From: Novosphingobium sp. ST904 | Lineage (GTDB): Bacteria; Pseudomonadota; Alphaproteobacteria; Sphingomonadales; Sphingomonadaceae | Direction of reading: 5' to 3' | Length of the DNA stretch: 45,859 nucleotides | Assembly: GCF_001298105.1 (NCBI RefSeq) | Contig: NZ_LGJH01000121.1 | Coordinates: 1-45,859 of the forward strand | In this document: piece by piece, positions 17,531 through 26,960 of the stretch | Position numbering within the stretch: position 1 is the first letter of the stretch | Layout: every line of letters starts with the position of its first letter | Program-made: the position numbers and the translations under genes | Notes under the pieces: generated by a model | What the model saw: the letters and a program-made list of their open reading frames with translations, nothing else | Databases searched by the model: none | Told to the model about the DNA's origin: nothing

Positions 17531-18759
17531 ATGCGATTGTTTGTTTGTCTGCCGCTGCTCGCGGCAATCCCCGGCGTTGCATTCGCTGGTCCCCTCACTT
17601 TCGACGCTGCGCTCCAGCGCGCGCGGCAGGAAGCGCCGTCGATCAAGGCCAAGGCGCTCGCCGCCGAGGCCGCTCGTTCCGCTCGTGGCGCGCCGGATCG
17701 CTACCTGATCCGACTCTGGCCGTTGGGCTCGACAGTTTCCCGATCTCGGGGCCATTGGCGTTTGCTCCCGGGCAGGACAATTTCACGATGGCGCGGGTGG
17801 GCGTGTCCCAGGATATTCCCAACCTCGCCAAGCGCCGTGCGCAACGCGCCCGCGCTGACAGCGATATCAAGGCTGCAGATGCCGACACCGCATTTGAGGC
17901 GCGTTCGGTTGAGGTCGGCACTGCGCTTGCCTGGATCAACCTTGCCTATGCCGAGCGCCGGCTGACCGCGCTTGATGATCTTCTAGCCCGTCTGGAGCGC
18001 GTGGTGCGGACAACGCCCAGTGCCGTCGCGTCGGGCAATGCCCGGCCTGCGCAGACTCTTGCCGGCCGACAGGCTATCGCCTCATTAGAAGATCGTCGCA
18101 GCGAACTGGTCTCAAACATAGCGCGGGCACGGGCTGCTCTGACGCGATGGACGGGTGACCCGGCGCCTGAAATTGCCGGATCTATTCCCGACTTCCCTGT
18201 CGATGGGGCCGAACTGCGCGCTGGCCTGGATCGCCTTCCCACCATGGCAATGATCGACGCCCAGTCCGGTCAGGCAATGGCCGATGTGCGTATGGCCGAT
18301 GCCAACCGCCGTTCCGACTTCGGGGTGAACCTTGCCTATCAACGCCGCGACCCTCGTTTTGGAGATTATGTGTCAGCCGGTGTGACGGTCAGTCTGCCCT
18401 TCTTTACCCGCAGTCGACAGAATGCGGGCATTGCGGCGGCCCAGGAGAATGCCGGACGCATCCTGGCCGAACGCGACGCGGCCCTGCGGGCGCTGGCCGC
18501 TGATCTCGAAACCGATCTTGCGGACCATATCATGCATCATGAACAGTGGCTGCGCGCGCGGGACACATTGCTGCCACTCGCCGAGCAGCGGGTGACGTTG
18601 GAGACGGCAAGCTACGGGGCAGGTCGCGCCAATCTTGTCGATATCGCGGATGCCTATGCGGCCCTTGCCGACGTCACCCTCAACACTCTCGACCGTGAAG
18701 CCCTTGTCGCTGCTGACGGTGTTCGACTGAACCTTACGTATCGGAGCGAATCGCAATGA
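17531..18759 (+). pseudogene. cusC: CusC/CzcC-like outer-membrane efflux factor, one frameshift
   Basis: A TolC-type outer-membrane channel subunit for the RND pump encoded next. It starts with a signal peptide (LFVCLPLLAAIPGVAFAG). The frame slips near 17692 and continues as GSLPDPTLAVGLDSFP and on to an intact C-terminus ending NLTYRSESQ. Restoring one G (gcggcc for gcgcc) gives about 410 residues. Two repeats of the outer-membrane efflux fold are visible (NLAKRRAQRARADSD in the first and FFTRSRQNAGIAAAQENAGR in the second). It ends by overlapping cusB. Confidence 0.85.
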
Positions 18760-20249
18760 GCCATTTCACAATCCCTCGGGGCGGCCTTTTCGGTGCCGCG
18801 GCGCTGCTCGCGGTCGCCGCTGGCGGGGTCGGTTTCACCATCTCTGAATGGAGAGGAGGATCACCCGACGCTACGGCCGCCAAACCGCCGGCACGCAAGA
18901 TCCTCTATTGGTATGACCCGATGATCCCCGCTGAGCATCATGACGGTCCAGGCCTGTCGTCGATGGGAATGCAAACAATCCCGCGCTATGCGGATGAGGT
19001 GGGGGCAAGCGCGGCACAGCCGGGAATATCGATCGACCCGTCCGCCTCCCAGGCGCTCGGGATGCGAACGGTGGCTGTGCGGCGCGGCGAATTGGCGAGC
19101 AGTCTCACCGCCACCGGCACGATCGACTTCAACCAGCGCGACGTTGCGATCGTTCAGGCGCGTGCAGGCGGCTTCGTTTCCCGTGTCTATGGCCGCGCAC
19201 CTGGTGATGTGATCGGTGCAGGCGCGCCGCTTGCCGATGTTCTGGTGCCGGAATGGGGCGGCGCACAGACCGAGTTTCTGGCGGTCCGCCGCACCGGCAA
19301 CGCCGCTCTGATCCAGGCCGCGCGTCAACGGCTCATGCTGCTCGGCATGCCCTCCGGCACGATCGCATCGGTCGAGCAAACCGGACGACCGCATAATGTG
19401 ATCACCATCTCCACGCCCACGGGCGGCGTGATCAAGACGTTGAACGTGCGGGGCGGCATGACCTTGATGGCAGGCCAGACGCTTGCCGAGGTCAACGGGC
19501 TCGGCACGGTCTGGTTGAATGCCGCCGTGCCGGAAGCGGTCGCCGGTCCCTTGAAGCCTGGACAAGCGGTGCGAGCCGCGCTTGCAGCCTTCCCCGGCGA
19601 AACCATCTCCGGGCGCGTTTCGGCGATCCTCCCCGAGACACAGGCCGACAGCCGCACACTCACCGTTCGGATCGAGCTGCCCAATCGCGGCGGGCGACTG
19701 CGTCCCGGCATGTTTGCGACCGTCTCGTTTGGCGGGAGCGCGCAGCCGGCGTTGCTGGTGCCGTCCGAAGCCCTGATCCGCACTGGCAAGCGCACGTTGG
19801 TCATGCTCGCGCTCGACAAGGGGCGCTACCGCCCTGCCGAGGTGCAAACTGGGAGGGAAGCTGGCGATGATACGGAGATTCTGGCGGGCCTGAGCGAAGG
19901 CGAAAAGATCGTCGCTTTGGTCGAGTTCCTGATCGATTCCGAAGCAAGCCTCTCGGGCGTGGAAGCACGGCCGATCGGTGCTGACATGCCAAAGAGTCCT
20001 GCCAAACCTATGCCGACCGGCGCAGTCTATGAGACCGTCGGTACGATCGAAAAGATCACCGCCCAGTCGGTGACGCTGAGCCATCAAGCCGTGCCAGCCA
20101 TTGGCTGGCCAGCGATGACGATGACGTTTCAGCTCACAGACCCGAAAGTCGCGCGCGGCTTAAAGACGGGCGACCGGGTCCGGTTCGGGTTCGATCAACC
20201 ACCGAGTGGACCAACCGTGCGACGCATGGCGAAGGTAATGGGCCAGTGA
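18756..20249 (+). CDS. cusB: CusB-type RND membrane-fusion protein with C-terminal CusF domain
   Basis: A 497-residue periplasmic adaptor. After an N-terminal membrane segment (residues 10-30) comes a Met/His metal segment ([14 protein letters not shown] and [11 protein letters not shown]) typical of CusB-type adaptors. The lipoyl/hairpin, barrel and proximal domains fill about 90-390. The last 75 residues are a CusF-like fold, [16 protein letters not shown] then [10 protein letters not shown], with the Trp and Met ligands that bind Cu(I)/Ag(I). The start overlaps the cusC stop and the end overlaps the cusA GTG. It passes metal to CusA and links CusA to the outer-membrane channel. Confidence 0.92.
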   Translation: MSHFTIPRGGLFGAAALLAVAAGGVGFTISEWRGGSPDATAAKPPARKILYWYDPMIPAEHHDGPGLSSMGMQTIPRYADEVGASAAQPGISIDPSASQALGMRTVAVRRGELASSLTATGTIDFNQRDVAIVQARAGGFVSRVYGRAPGDVIGAGAPLADVLVPEWGGAQTEFLAVRRTGNAALIQAARQRLMLLGMPSGTIASVEQTGRPHNVITISTPTGGVIKTLNVRGGMTLMAGQTLAEVNGLGTVWLNAAVPEAVAGPLKPGQAVRAALAAFPGETISGRVSAILPETQADSRTLTVRIELPNRGGRLRPGMFATVSFGGSAQPALLVPSEALIRTGKRTLVMLALDKGRYRPAEVQTGREAGDDTEILAGLSEGEKIVALVEFLIDSEASLSGVEARPIGADMPKSPAKPMPTGAVYETVGTIEKITAQSVTLSHQAVPAIGWPAMTMTFQLTDPKVARGLKTGDRVRFGFDQPPSGPTVRRMAKVMGQ

Positions 20250-23200
20250 TCGCCCATCTCATCCGCTGGTCAGTCAGAAACCGCTTCTTCGTCATGATTG
20301 GGGTGCTGACGCTGATCGGCGTGGGCGTCTGGGCGGTGCGATCGACCGCGATCGATGCGTTGCCCGATCTCTCGGACACGCAGGTGATCATCCGCACCTC
20401 CTATCCCGGGCAGGCGCCGCAGATCGTCGAGAACCAAGTCACTTATCCGCTCACCACCACAATGCTCTCTGTGCCCGGCGCAAAGACCGTCCGCGGCTAT
20501 TCCTTCTTCGGCGACAGCTTTGTCTATGTGATCTTCGAGGACGGCACCGATCTCTATTGGGCGCGCAGCCGCGTGCTCGAATATCTCAACCAGGTACAAG
20601 GCCGGCTGCCGGCCAGCGCCCGCAGCGCGCTGGGGCCGGATGCGACCGGGGTGGGCTGGGTCTATGAATATGCGCTGGTCGATCGCACTGGCCGCCACGA
20701 TCTCTCGCAGCTTCGCGGGCTTCAGGACTGGTTCCTGCGCTACGAGCTGAAAACGGTAACGGGGGTCGCAGAGGTCGCCAGCATTGGCGGCATGGTGAAG
20801 CAATATCAGGTGCTGCTCGATCCGGTGAAGCTCGCCGCCTACGGCGTGACCCACGCCCAGACGGTCGATGCCATTCAGAAGGCCAATCAGGAGAGCGGCG
20901 GCTCGGTACTGGAGATGGCCGAGGCCGAATATATGGTCCGTGTCTCCGGCTATCTGAAGACGCTCGACGATTTCCGCGCCATTCCCTTAAGGACCGCAGC
21001 CGGCGGTGTGCCGGTGCGACTGGGCGACGTTGCCACGATCCAGGCCGGCCCCGAGATGCGGCGCGGGATTGCCGAACTGAACGGTGAGGGCGAGGTCGCG
21101 GGCGGCGTTGTGATCCTGCGCTCGGGCAAGAATGCGCGCGAGACAATCGCGGCGGTCAAGGACAAGCTCGCAGAGCTCAAGAAGGGCCTGCCACCCGGCG
21201 TCGATGTGGTTACGGTCTATGATCGCTCGCAGCTCATCGACCGCGCCGTTGAGAATCTGACCCACAAGCTGGTCGAGGAATTCATAGTCGTTGCGATCGT
21301 CTGCGGGCTCTTCCTTTGGCATGTCCGTTCGGCGCTCGTTGCAATTCTCACGCTTCCGCTTGGTGTGCTGGCAGCCTTCGTCGTCATGCGTTTCCAGGGG
21401 GTCAATGCCAACATCATGTCGTTGGGCGGCATCGCGATCGCCATCGGCGCGATGGTCGATGCCGCGGTCGTCATGATCGAGAATGCCCATAAGAAAATCG
21501 AGCGATGGGAGGAGGATCACCCGGACGAACATCTCGAGGGGGATACCCGATGGACCGTCATCACCGAAGCGGCAGCCGAAGTTGGGCCAGCGCTGTTCTT
21601 CAGCCTTCTGATCATCACCCTGTCGTTCATTCCGGTGTTCACGCTGGAAGGACAGGAAGGGCGGCTGTTCGCACCGCTCGCTTTCACCAAGACCTATGCG
21701 ATGGCGTCGGCGGCGATCCTTTCGGTGACCCTGGTGCCGGTGCTCATGGGTTTGCTGATCCGGGGCAAGATTCCGCCCGAGCAGTCCAACCCGGTCAATC
21801 GCTGGCTGACGAACATCTACCGGCCCGCGCTCGACTGGACGATGCGGCGGCCAAGGACCGTACTGCTGATCGCGGCGCTCGCTTTGCAACAACCGCCTGG
21901 CCGCTCACCCAGCTTGGCGGCGAGTTCATGCCGAAGATGGAGGAGGGTGATCTGCTCTACATGCCCTCGGCGCTGCCGGGTCTCTCGGCGGCGAAGGCGT
22001 CGGACCTGCTCCAGCAGACCGACCGCCTGATCAAGACCGTGCCCGAGGTCGAGAGCGTGTTCGGCAAGGCGGCCGCGCCGAGACTGCCACCGATCCTGCG
22101 CCGCTTGAGATGTTCGAGACGACGATCCAGTTCAAACCTCGCGACCAATGGCGACCGGGCATGACTCCGGACAAGCTGGTCGAGGAGCTTGATCGAACGG
22201 TAAAACTGCCCGGCCTCGCCAATGTGTGGGTGCCGCCCATTCGCAACCGGATCGACATGCTGGCGACCGGCATCAAGAGCCCGATCGGGGTCAAGGTGTC
22301 GGGTGCTGACCTCGCTGAGCTCGACCGCATCGCGCACGATCTCGAGACAGTTGCGAAAACCGTGCCTGGGGTCAGTTCGGCGCTCGCAGAGCGCTTGACG
22401 GGCGGGCGCTATGTCGATGTCGATGTCGATCGGGCCGCTGCCGCCCGATTTGGGCTCAATATTACGGACGTGCAGCGGATCGTCTCTGGCGCGATCGGCG
22501 GCGAGACGATCGGCGAGACGGTCGAGGGGCTGGCACGGTATCCGATCAGCGTCCGCTATCCGCGGGAGCTACGCGACAGTCTTGACGGAATACGGATGCT
22601 GCCGGTCCTGACCCCGTCCGGACAGCAGATCACGCTCGGCACCATTGCGCGCGTCTCGATCGCTGAGGGGCCCCCGATGCTCAAGACCGAAAACGCCCGC
22701 CCATCGACCTGGGTCTATGTCGACGTGCGCGGACGCGACCTTGCGTCGGTCGTGAGTGACCTGCAGCATGCGATCGCAAGACAGGTGACGCTCTCGCCAG
22801 GGGTTAGCGTCGCCTATTCGGGACAGTTCGAATATCTCCAGCGTGCCGTTGCCAAATTGAAGCTCGTCGTGCCAGCGACGCTGCTGATCATCTTCGTGCT
22901 GCTCTACATGATCTTCGGGCGGTTCGATGAAGCAGCTTTGATCATGGGCACTTTGCCGTTCGCACTGACGGGCGGCTTCTGGATCCTCTATCTTCTAGGT
23001 TTCAACCAGTCGGTCGCGACCGGCGTCGGGTTCATCGCCTTGGCGGGCGTCTCCGCCGAATTCGGCGTCGTGATGCTGATCTACCTTAAGAATGCGCTTG
23101 AGGAGCGGGGCGGGGCTCCCGACGCCGATCAGGTGAAAACTGCCGTGCGCGAAGGGGCGCTTTTGCGGGTCCGGCCCAAGGCGATGACGGTCGCCGTGAT

Positions 23201-23387
23201 CCTCGCTGCCCTCTTGCCGATCCTGCTGGGATCGGGCGCCGGATCCGAAGTCATGAGCCGGATCGCCGCGCCGATGATAGGCGGCATGCTGACCGCGCCG
23301 CTGTTGACGATGTTCGTCCTGCCTGCCGCCTATCTGCTGCTTCGGCGGCCGAAGATGAAGCCCAATGACCAACACGTTTCATTATAA
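20246..23387 (+). pseudogene. cusA: CusA-type Cu/Ag RND efflux pump, two frameshifts
   Basis: A heavy-metal RND transporter of about 1047 residues once repaired. TM4 carries [20 protein letters not shown] followed by AHK, the signature of the monovalent (Cu/Ag) subgroup. The frame breaks near 21886 (ttgcaaca, expected ttggcaaca) and near 22071 (gcggccgc, expected gcgggccgc); in each case one G is missing. The middle piece reads [20 protein letters not shown] and the rest is intact to the stop at 23387. The GTG start overlaps cusB. It moves periplasmic and cytosolic Cu(I)/Ag(I) out through the CusC channel. Confidence 0.9.
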
Positions 23388-23398
23388 AGGAGAAGACC

Positions 23399-23791
23399 AT
23401 GAACTACGGACGACTGACCTTTGCCCTCGGCCTCGCGGCACTGACCGTCGCTTGCGGGAAAAAAGCCGAACCGCCCGTTGCGGTCGAGACCAACAAGGCA
23501 GAACCCGCCGCCGCTATGAGCGGCAACATGGCAAATATGGCGATGGAGCCGTCGGCTGCCACTGCAATCAAGGTGAAGGGACACGGCACGGTCACCGCGA
23601 TCGACAAGTCTGCGGGCACGATCACACTCGATCATGGCGCCATCCCCGAAGCCAAATGGCCGGCAATGACAATGGCGTTCAAGGCTGCCCCGGCGATCAC
23701 AGATGCAGTGAAGGTTGGCGATAAGGTCGATTTTGACCTTATGTTGACGGGCAACGCCGGCGAGGTAACGGCGATCCAAAAGCAGCCGTAA
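23399..23791 (+). CDS. cusF: CusF-like periplasmic Cu/Ag chaperone, lipoprotein form
   Basis: A 130-residue protein with a lipobox (GLAALTVAC, Cys19), a short Met-containing linker and a C-terminal CusF domain. The domain has ITLDHGAIPEAKWPAMTMAF, which contains the His, Trp and two Met that bind Cu(I) in CusF. It starts 11 bases after cusA with an AAAGGAGAAG ribosome site. It complements the CusF domain fused to CusB, giving the pump both a free and a tethered chaperone. Confidence 0.9.
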   Translation: MNYGRLTFALGLAALTVACGKKAEPPVAVETNKAEPAAAMSGNMANMAMEPSAATAIKVKGHGTVTAIDKSAGTITLDHGAIPEAKWPAMTMAFKAAPAITDAVKVGDKVDFDLMLTGNAGEVTAIQKQP

Positions 23792-23904
23792 ATCCGCGCT
23801 ACTACGGGCGTTCTTAAATCGTAATTAACCTTGTTCGTTCACGCTTGCACTATGAAGAAAGATAGAGCTGGGCGCGAAACGCAGGTCTTGAGCGAAACAA
23901 CCGG

Positions 23905-24450
23905 GTGGCGGCAATCATGATTGCCACCGCGTTCGGCTGCGTCGCGCTTTTGTGCGTCATTAGCTGGCCGTTTTTCGACGACTATCGAACCGCGGTGAAA
24001 ATCCAGAGCGCGGGTGCTGCCGCCTTCGCGCTCTATTTTTTGATGCTCGGCTCACCCACTGCGGCGATAGCGTGCCTCATTTCATGCTCGCAGCTCGTCA
24101 TCTCCGCGTCAGTGCGCGATCGCTACGTGGTTAAGAGACTTTATGGAGCGACCCTCATTTTGTTGGCCTTCCTCTCGGTTGTGACTTGGCACGGCATCCC
24201 GTCGGCTTTGGCATTTGCCGGCAGTTCGTTGGGCAGTCTCGCAAGACTTCAGACCTCAACGACGCGGATGAAAGGCATTTTCCTGGCAGGCGCACCGTTT
24301 TGGCTCGCCCACAATTTGATGGTCGGAGCTTTGTTCGCATTGGGCACGGATCTGGTCTCGTTAGCTTCTAACTTGGCGAACTTGGTAAAGTTCCTCGTGC
24401 GACGGGGCGTTTCAGCGCGCGCCTCAACATTAATCGCGTCGATTACCTAG
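23905..24450 (+). CDS. YgjV-like inner-membrane protein
   Basis: A protein of about 177-181 residues with five or six hydrophobic helices, including TAFGCVALLCVISWPFF and RLYGATLILLAFLSVVTWHG. The pattern, with a helix pair and LASLQT-like segment (SLARLQTSTTRMKGIF), matches the Imp/YgjV family of unknown function. Start is either GTG 23905 or ATG 23917; the second gives a more typical N-terminus. Codon use is less GC-rich than neighbours. No link to metal resistance is visible. Confidence 0.7.
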   Translation: MAAIMIATAFGCVALLCVISWPFFDDYRTAVKIQSAGAAAFALYFLMLGSPTAAIACLISCSQLVISASVRDRYVVKRLYGATLILLAFLSVVTWHGIPSALAFAGSSLGSLARLQTSTTRMKGIFLAGAPFWLAHNLMVGALFALGTDLVSLASNLANLVKFLVRRGVSARASTLIASIT

Positions 24451-24590
24451 CCCGTCGCGATCTTAGCTTGATTTGGATATCTAACAACGATCGCCGTCTA
24501 ACTACGGTCGATGTACAGTGATCTCAGACGAAAAATCCTGTGGGATGGGCCTCCGGAGCATAGGTTGCTACTCAACATGATTCATATCCG

Positions 24591-24731
24591 GTGACATTCA
24601 TCATCGGCATCGGCATTGCGCTTAGCAGGCGCGGCATCGGTCGCGACGTCGTTGTTTGGTTCTTTGGCAACCTCATTCTGGTGGTCGTTTTAATAATAAT
24701 CGGCCAGACAAAGGTCGCGCGTCCGCCCTAA
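24591..24731 (+). CDS. Possible small membrane protein (46 aa)
   Basis: A short GTG-started frame encodes a very hydrophobic product: VTFIIGIGIALSRRG then DVVVWFFGNLILVVVLIIIG, ending TKVARPP. Two membrane spans with basic connectors fit a real small membrane protein. It overlaps the 3' end of the gene on the opposite strand by about 40 bases. No ribosome site stands out and no family is recognised, so this is tentative. Confidence 0.3.
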   Translation: MTFIIGIGIALSRRGIGRDVVVWFFGNLILVVVLIIIGQTKVARPP

Positions 24732-25925
24732 GTGATCCTTCAACGCCACGATCGTACCGGGCTTCATGAAGCGCCACCGCCAATGATGGTCGAAAGTATA
24801 TGATGAATCGATATCGCGACCATTGATTGCGAGAATGCCATCTCCAACGCCCCAGCCGCTTTGGGCAGCGGGGCTGTTTTTCGCTACATGAACAACGTGG
24901 AGTTCGTCTTTGGTAAGCGCCAATCCAAAGCCGCTGTGATCCTCTAGCATTGGTAAGCCCCGCTGGGCCGGCCTGAGCCAAAGCTGGCCGGCTGAAACGT
25001 CAAGCACCACATCGAACTGTGCGATTAAAGGTAGTCCTATGCTTCCGACGGCACTGGTGGAAAGCCAAGTTGTGGGGGAAAGCGTCGGGGCGGCCCGGAT
25101 CGGAACTTTACCTAATTTAACTCGATCGGTAATGAACGTGGTGGCACTCGTTATGCCGTCGATGCCTCCGATCGCAGCTGTGGACTGACGAACTCCTTGA
25201 AGGAGTCGGTGATCACTTACATAAGACGGGGCCAGCATTAACGCCGTTGAACTCCCCAAATCGAAGACCATAGGCATATTTGCGAGGTCCATCACAGAGG
25301 CGTCCACAAGGAGTTCGCGGTTCGACCCGTGTATAAGCGAAACGCGCTCCCAGCCTTTTTCGCCCGCAAATCCGCCTGTGGCGCCAACTGAAAGGCGCCG
25401 GTTGGCAAAGTCGAAAGCGACACAACGCTCCGCCAGCATGTCTTCGCCAAGCACCATCTCGACGGGGCGGCCTAGCGCAGACGAAACGGCTTTCAGGTCG
25501 GCTATGAAGACAGAGGGCAAGCGTCGCCGTTCACCTCCAAACTTTATCTCGATATTGCGTGCCAACAGAGCACTTGCTCGCCCGCTGACACCTCGAACTG
25601 TTCGCTTCTCAGTAGGTGAGAGCCCTAATTTTGTCGCTAGCGAAGAACTAATGATCGATGCTGCGCTACCACTGTCAATAATCGCGCCAACGCTAAGACC
25701 CGCCACGTCGATCGAGAGAATTATCGTATCGCCTGTTACAAGGCTGAACGGTTGCCATAGAGGGGAGGTAGAAAACCCCGTCCATTCCTGGCGCGCGGTC
25801 ACCTCGCGCGCCTGGGTAAGCTTGAAATGAGCTTCAGCTACGAAAGCGCCGGCGTAAATGAGCCCCCTCATCATGTGACGCCGAGTAACCGGAACACCTT
25901 CCCAAATCATCTTGGTGTCTTTCAC
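24690..25925 (-). CDS. Retropepsin-like aspartyl protease with C-terminal PDZ domain
   Basis: A 411-residue exported protein. The N-terminus VTRRHMMRGLIYAGAFVA is Tat-like. Two aspartyl-protease lobes follow: the first has VGAIIDSGSAASII (Asp84) and the second MVFDLGSSTALML (Asp222), where Ser/Thr-Gly of the usual DTG is changed to LG. About residues 325-405 form a PDZ domain (FGLALTKDELHVVHVAKNSP, QSGWGVGDGILAINGRDI). Similar proteins are common in sphingomonads, with unknown substrates. The frame starts at GTG; an ATG five codons on is an alternative. It stands alone, with no metal link visible. Confidence 0.78.
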   Translation of the reverse strand: MKDTKMIWEGVPVTRRHMMRGLIYAGAFVAEAHFKLTQAREVTARQEWTGFSTSPLWQPFSLVTGDTIILSIDVAGLSVGAIIDSGSAASIISSSLATKLGLSPTEKRTVRGVSGRASALLARNIEIKFGGERRRLPSVFIADLKAVSSALGRPVEMVLGEDMLAERCVAFDFANRRLSVGATGGFAGEKGWERVSLIHGSNRELLVDASVMDLANMPMVFDLGSSTALMLAPSYVSDHRLLQGVRQSTAAIGGIDGITSATTFITDRVKLGKVPIRAAPTLSPTTWLSTSAVGSIGLPLIAQFDVVLDVSAGQLWLRPAQRGLPMLEDHSGFGLALTKDELHVVHVAKNSPAAQSGWGVGDGILAINGRDIDSSYTFDHHWRWRFMKPGTIVALKDHLGRTRDLCLADYY

Positions 25926-26021
25926 TTTAGTCGGGCCATAAAGGTTTAGGTGCCCAGTCGCCCAGCGATTAGCCTCGCCGTTGTGCGTGACGCTCGCACT
26001 CGTTTATGTGGCGCTCCAAAG

Positions 26022-26894
26022 TCAAATCAGCCACGCGTTCGAGGTCGCAACGAGCAGAAGCACGCCAAGTGTCCCACGATAGATGACGAACGGCCAAGCG
26101 GAGAACCGCTCAAGGACGCGCATCAGCGCCCAGATCGCGGCGAATGCCGAAACGGACGCGACAACCAGACCGAGCGCCAAAACGGACCAGCCATGCATAT
26201 CGAGATGAGTCTTATGCAGCTCCCATATTTCCTTTGATCCCGCGAGAGCGATCGCTGGAATGCCCAACAGGAACGAGAAACGGGCTGCTTCCTCGCGTTT
26301 GAATCCGAGCGCGAGCGCGGCAGTGAGCGTTGATCCAGAGCGCGATGCGCCTGGAATGAGGGCACCGACCTGCGCAAGCCCGACGAGCAATGTGTCAACT
26401 AGCGATGCCTTCTCAACGCTGCGGCTGTGGCGCGCCAGAAGCTCGGTGAGACCCATCAGCACCGCCATCGCGATGCAGGCCCAGCCAATCACGGGAAAGG
26501 CGCGAAAGGGGGAGTTGCATGTATTGAGGCTGTTGGACAGCAGAGCACCCGCCAGCACGATCGGGACTGTCGCAAGAGCGATCCCGATCGCCAGACGGAG
26601 ATCGGGATCGGCGAACTGTCGATGGCCGATGGCCGACACGGAACCGACCACCAAGCGGCGAACGTCCTGCCAGAAATAGCTGATCACGGCGGCGAGCGCG
26701 GCGAGCTGCATCGTGGCCGAAAAAGCCGAGCCGGGATCTCGCCATCCCAACAGGGCGGGCACGACGCGCATATGGGCGGTCGACGAAATCGGCAGAAGTT
26801 CGGTGATACCTTGCACAACGCCCAATATGGCGACCTTGGCATACCCCAGTGTCACGAAGCCCGTGTCGACGCCCGCGGCACATTGTCCGGTCAT
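26022..26894 (-). CDS. uppP: Undecaprenyl-diphosphatase, UppP/PbrB-like
   Basis: A 290-residue inner-membrane phosphatase of the BacA/UppP family. Signature motifs are present: VVQGITELLPISSTAHMRV near residue 30 and LIPGASRSGSTLTAALALGF in the middle, which supply the catalytic Glu, Ser and Arg. It lies downstream of a Pb-type P-ATPase on the same strand. In Cupriavidus lead resistance PbrB, a UppP homologue, releases phosphate that precipitates exported Pb(II), so PbrB is the most likely role here; a housekeeping UppP acquired by chance is less likely. Confidence 0.88.
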   Translation of the reverse strand: MTGQCAAGVDTGFVTLGYAKVAILGVVQGITELLPISSTAHMRVVPALLGWRDPGSAFSATMQLAALAAVISYFWQDVRRLVVGSVSAIGHRQFADPDLRLAIGIALATVPIVLAGALLSNSLNTCNSPFRAFPVIGWACIAMAVLMGLTELLARHSRSVEKASLVDTLLVGLAQVGALIPGASRSGSTLTAALALGFKREEAARFSFLLGIPAIALAGSKEIWELHKTHLDMHGWSVLALGLVVASVSAFAAIWALMRVLERFSAWPFVIYRGTLGVLLLVATSNAWLI

Positions 26895-26960
26895 GTCAGT
26901 GCAGTCCTATTGGGTGGTGGGTGAGCCTAAATTGTTGCTTCGCTGCCCGGGGTAACCGGA

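Noticed and set aside
18861..20087. Long minus-strand frame (408 codons) inside cusB
   Set aside because: Antisense shadow of cusB; composition is unlike a protein and there is no start context.
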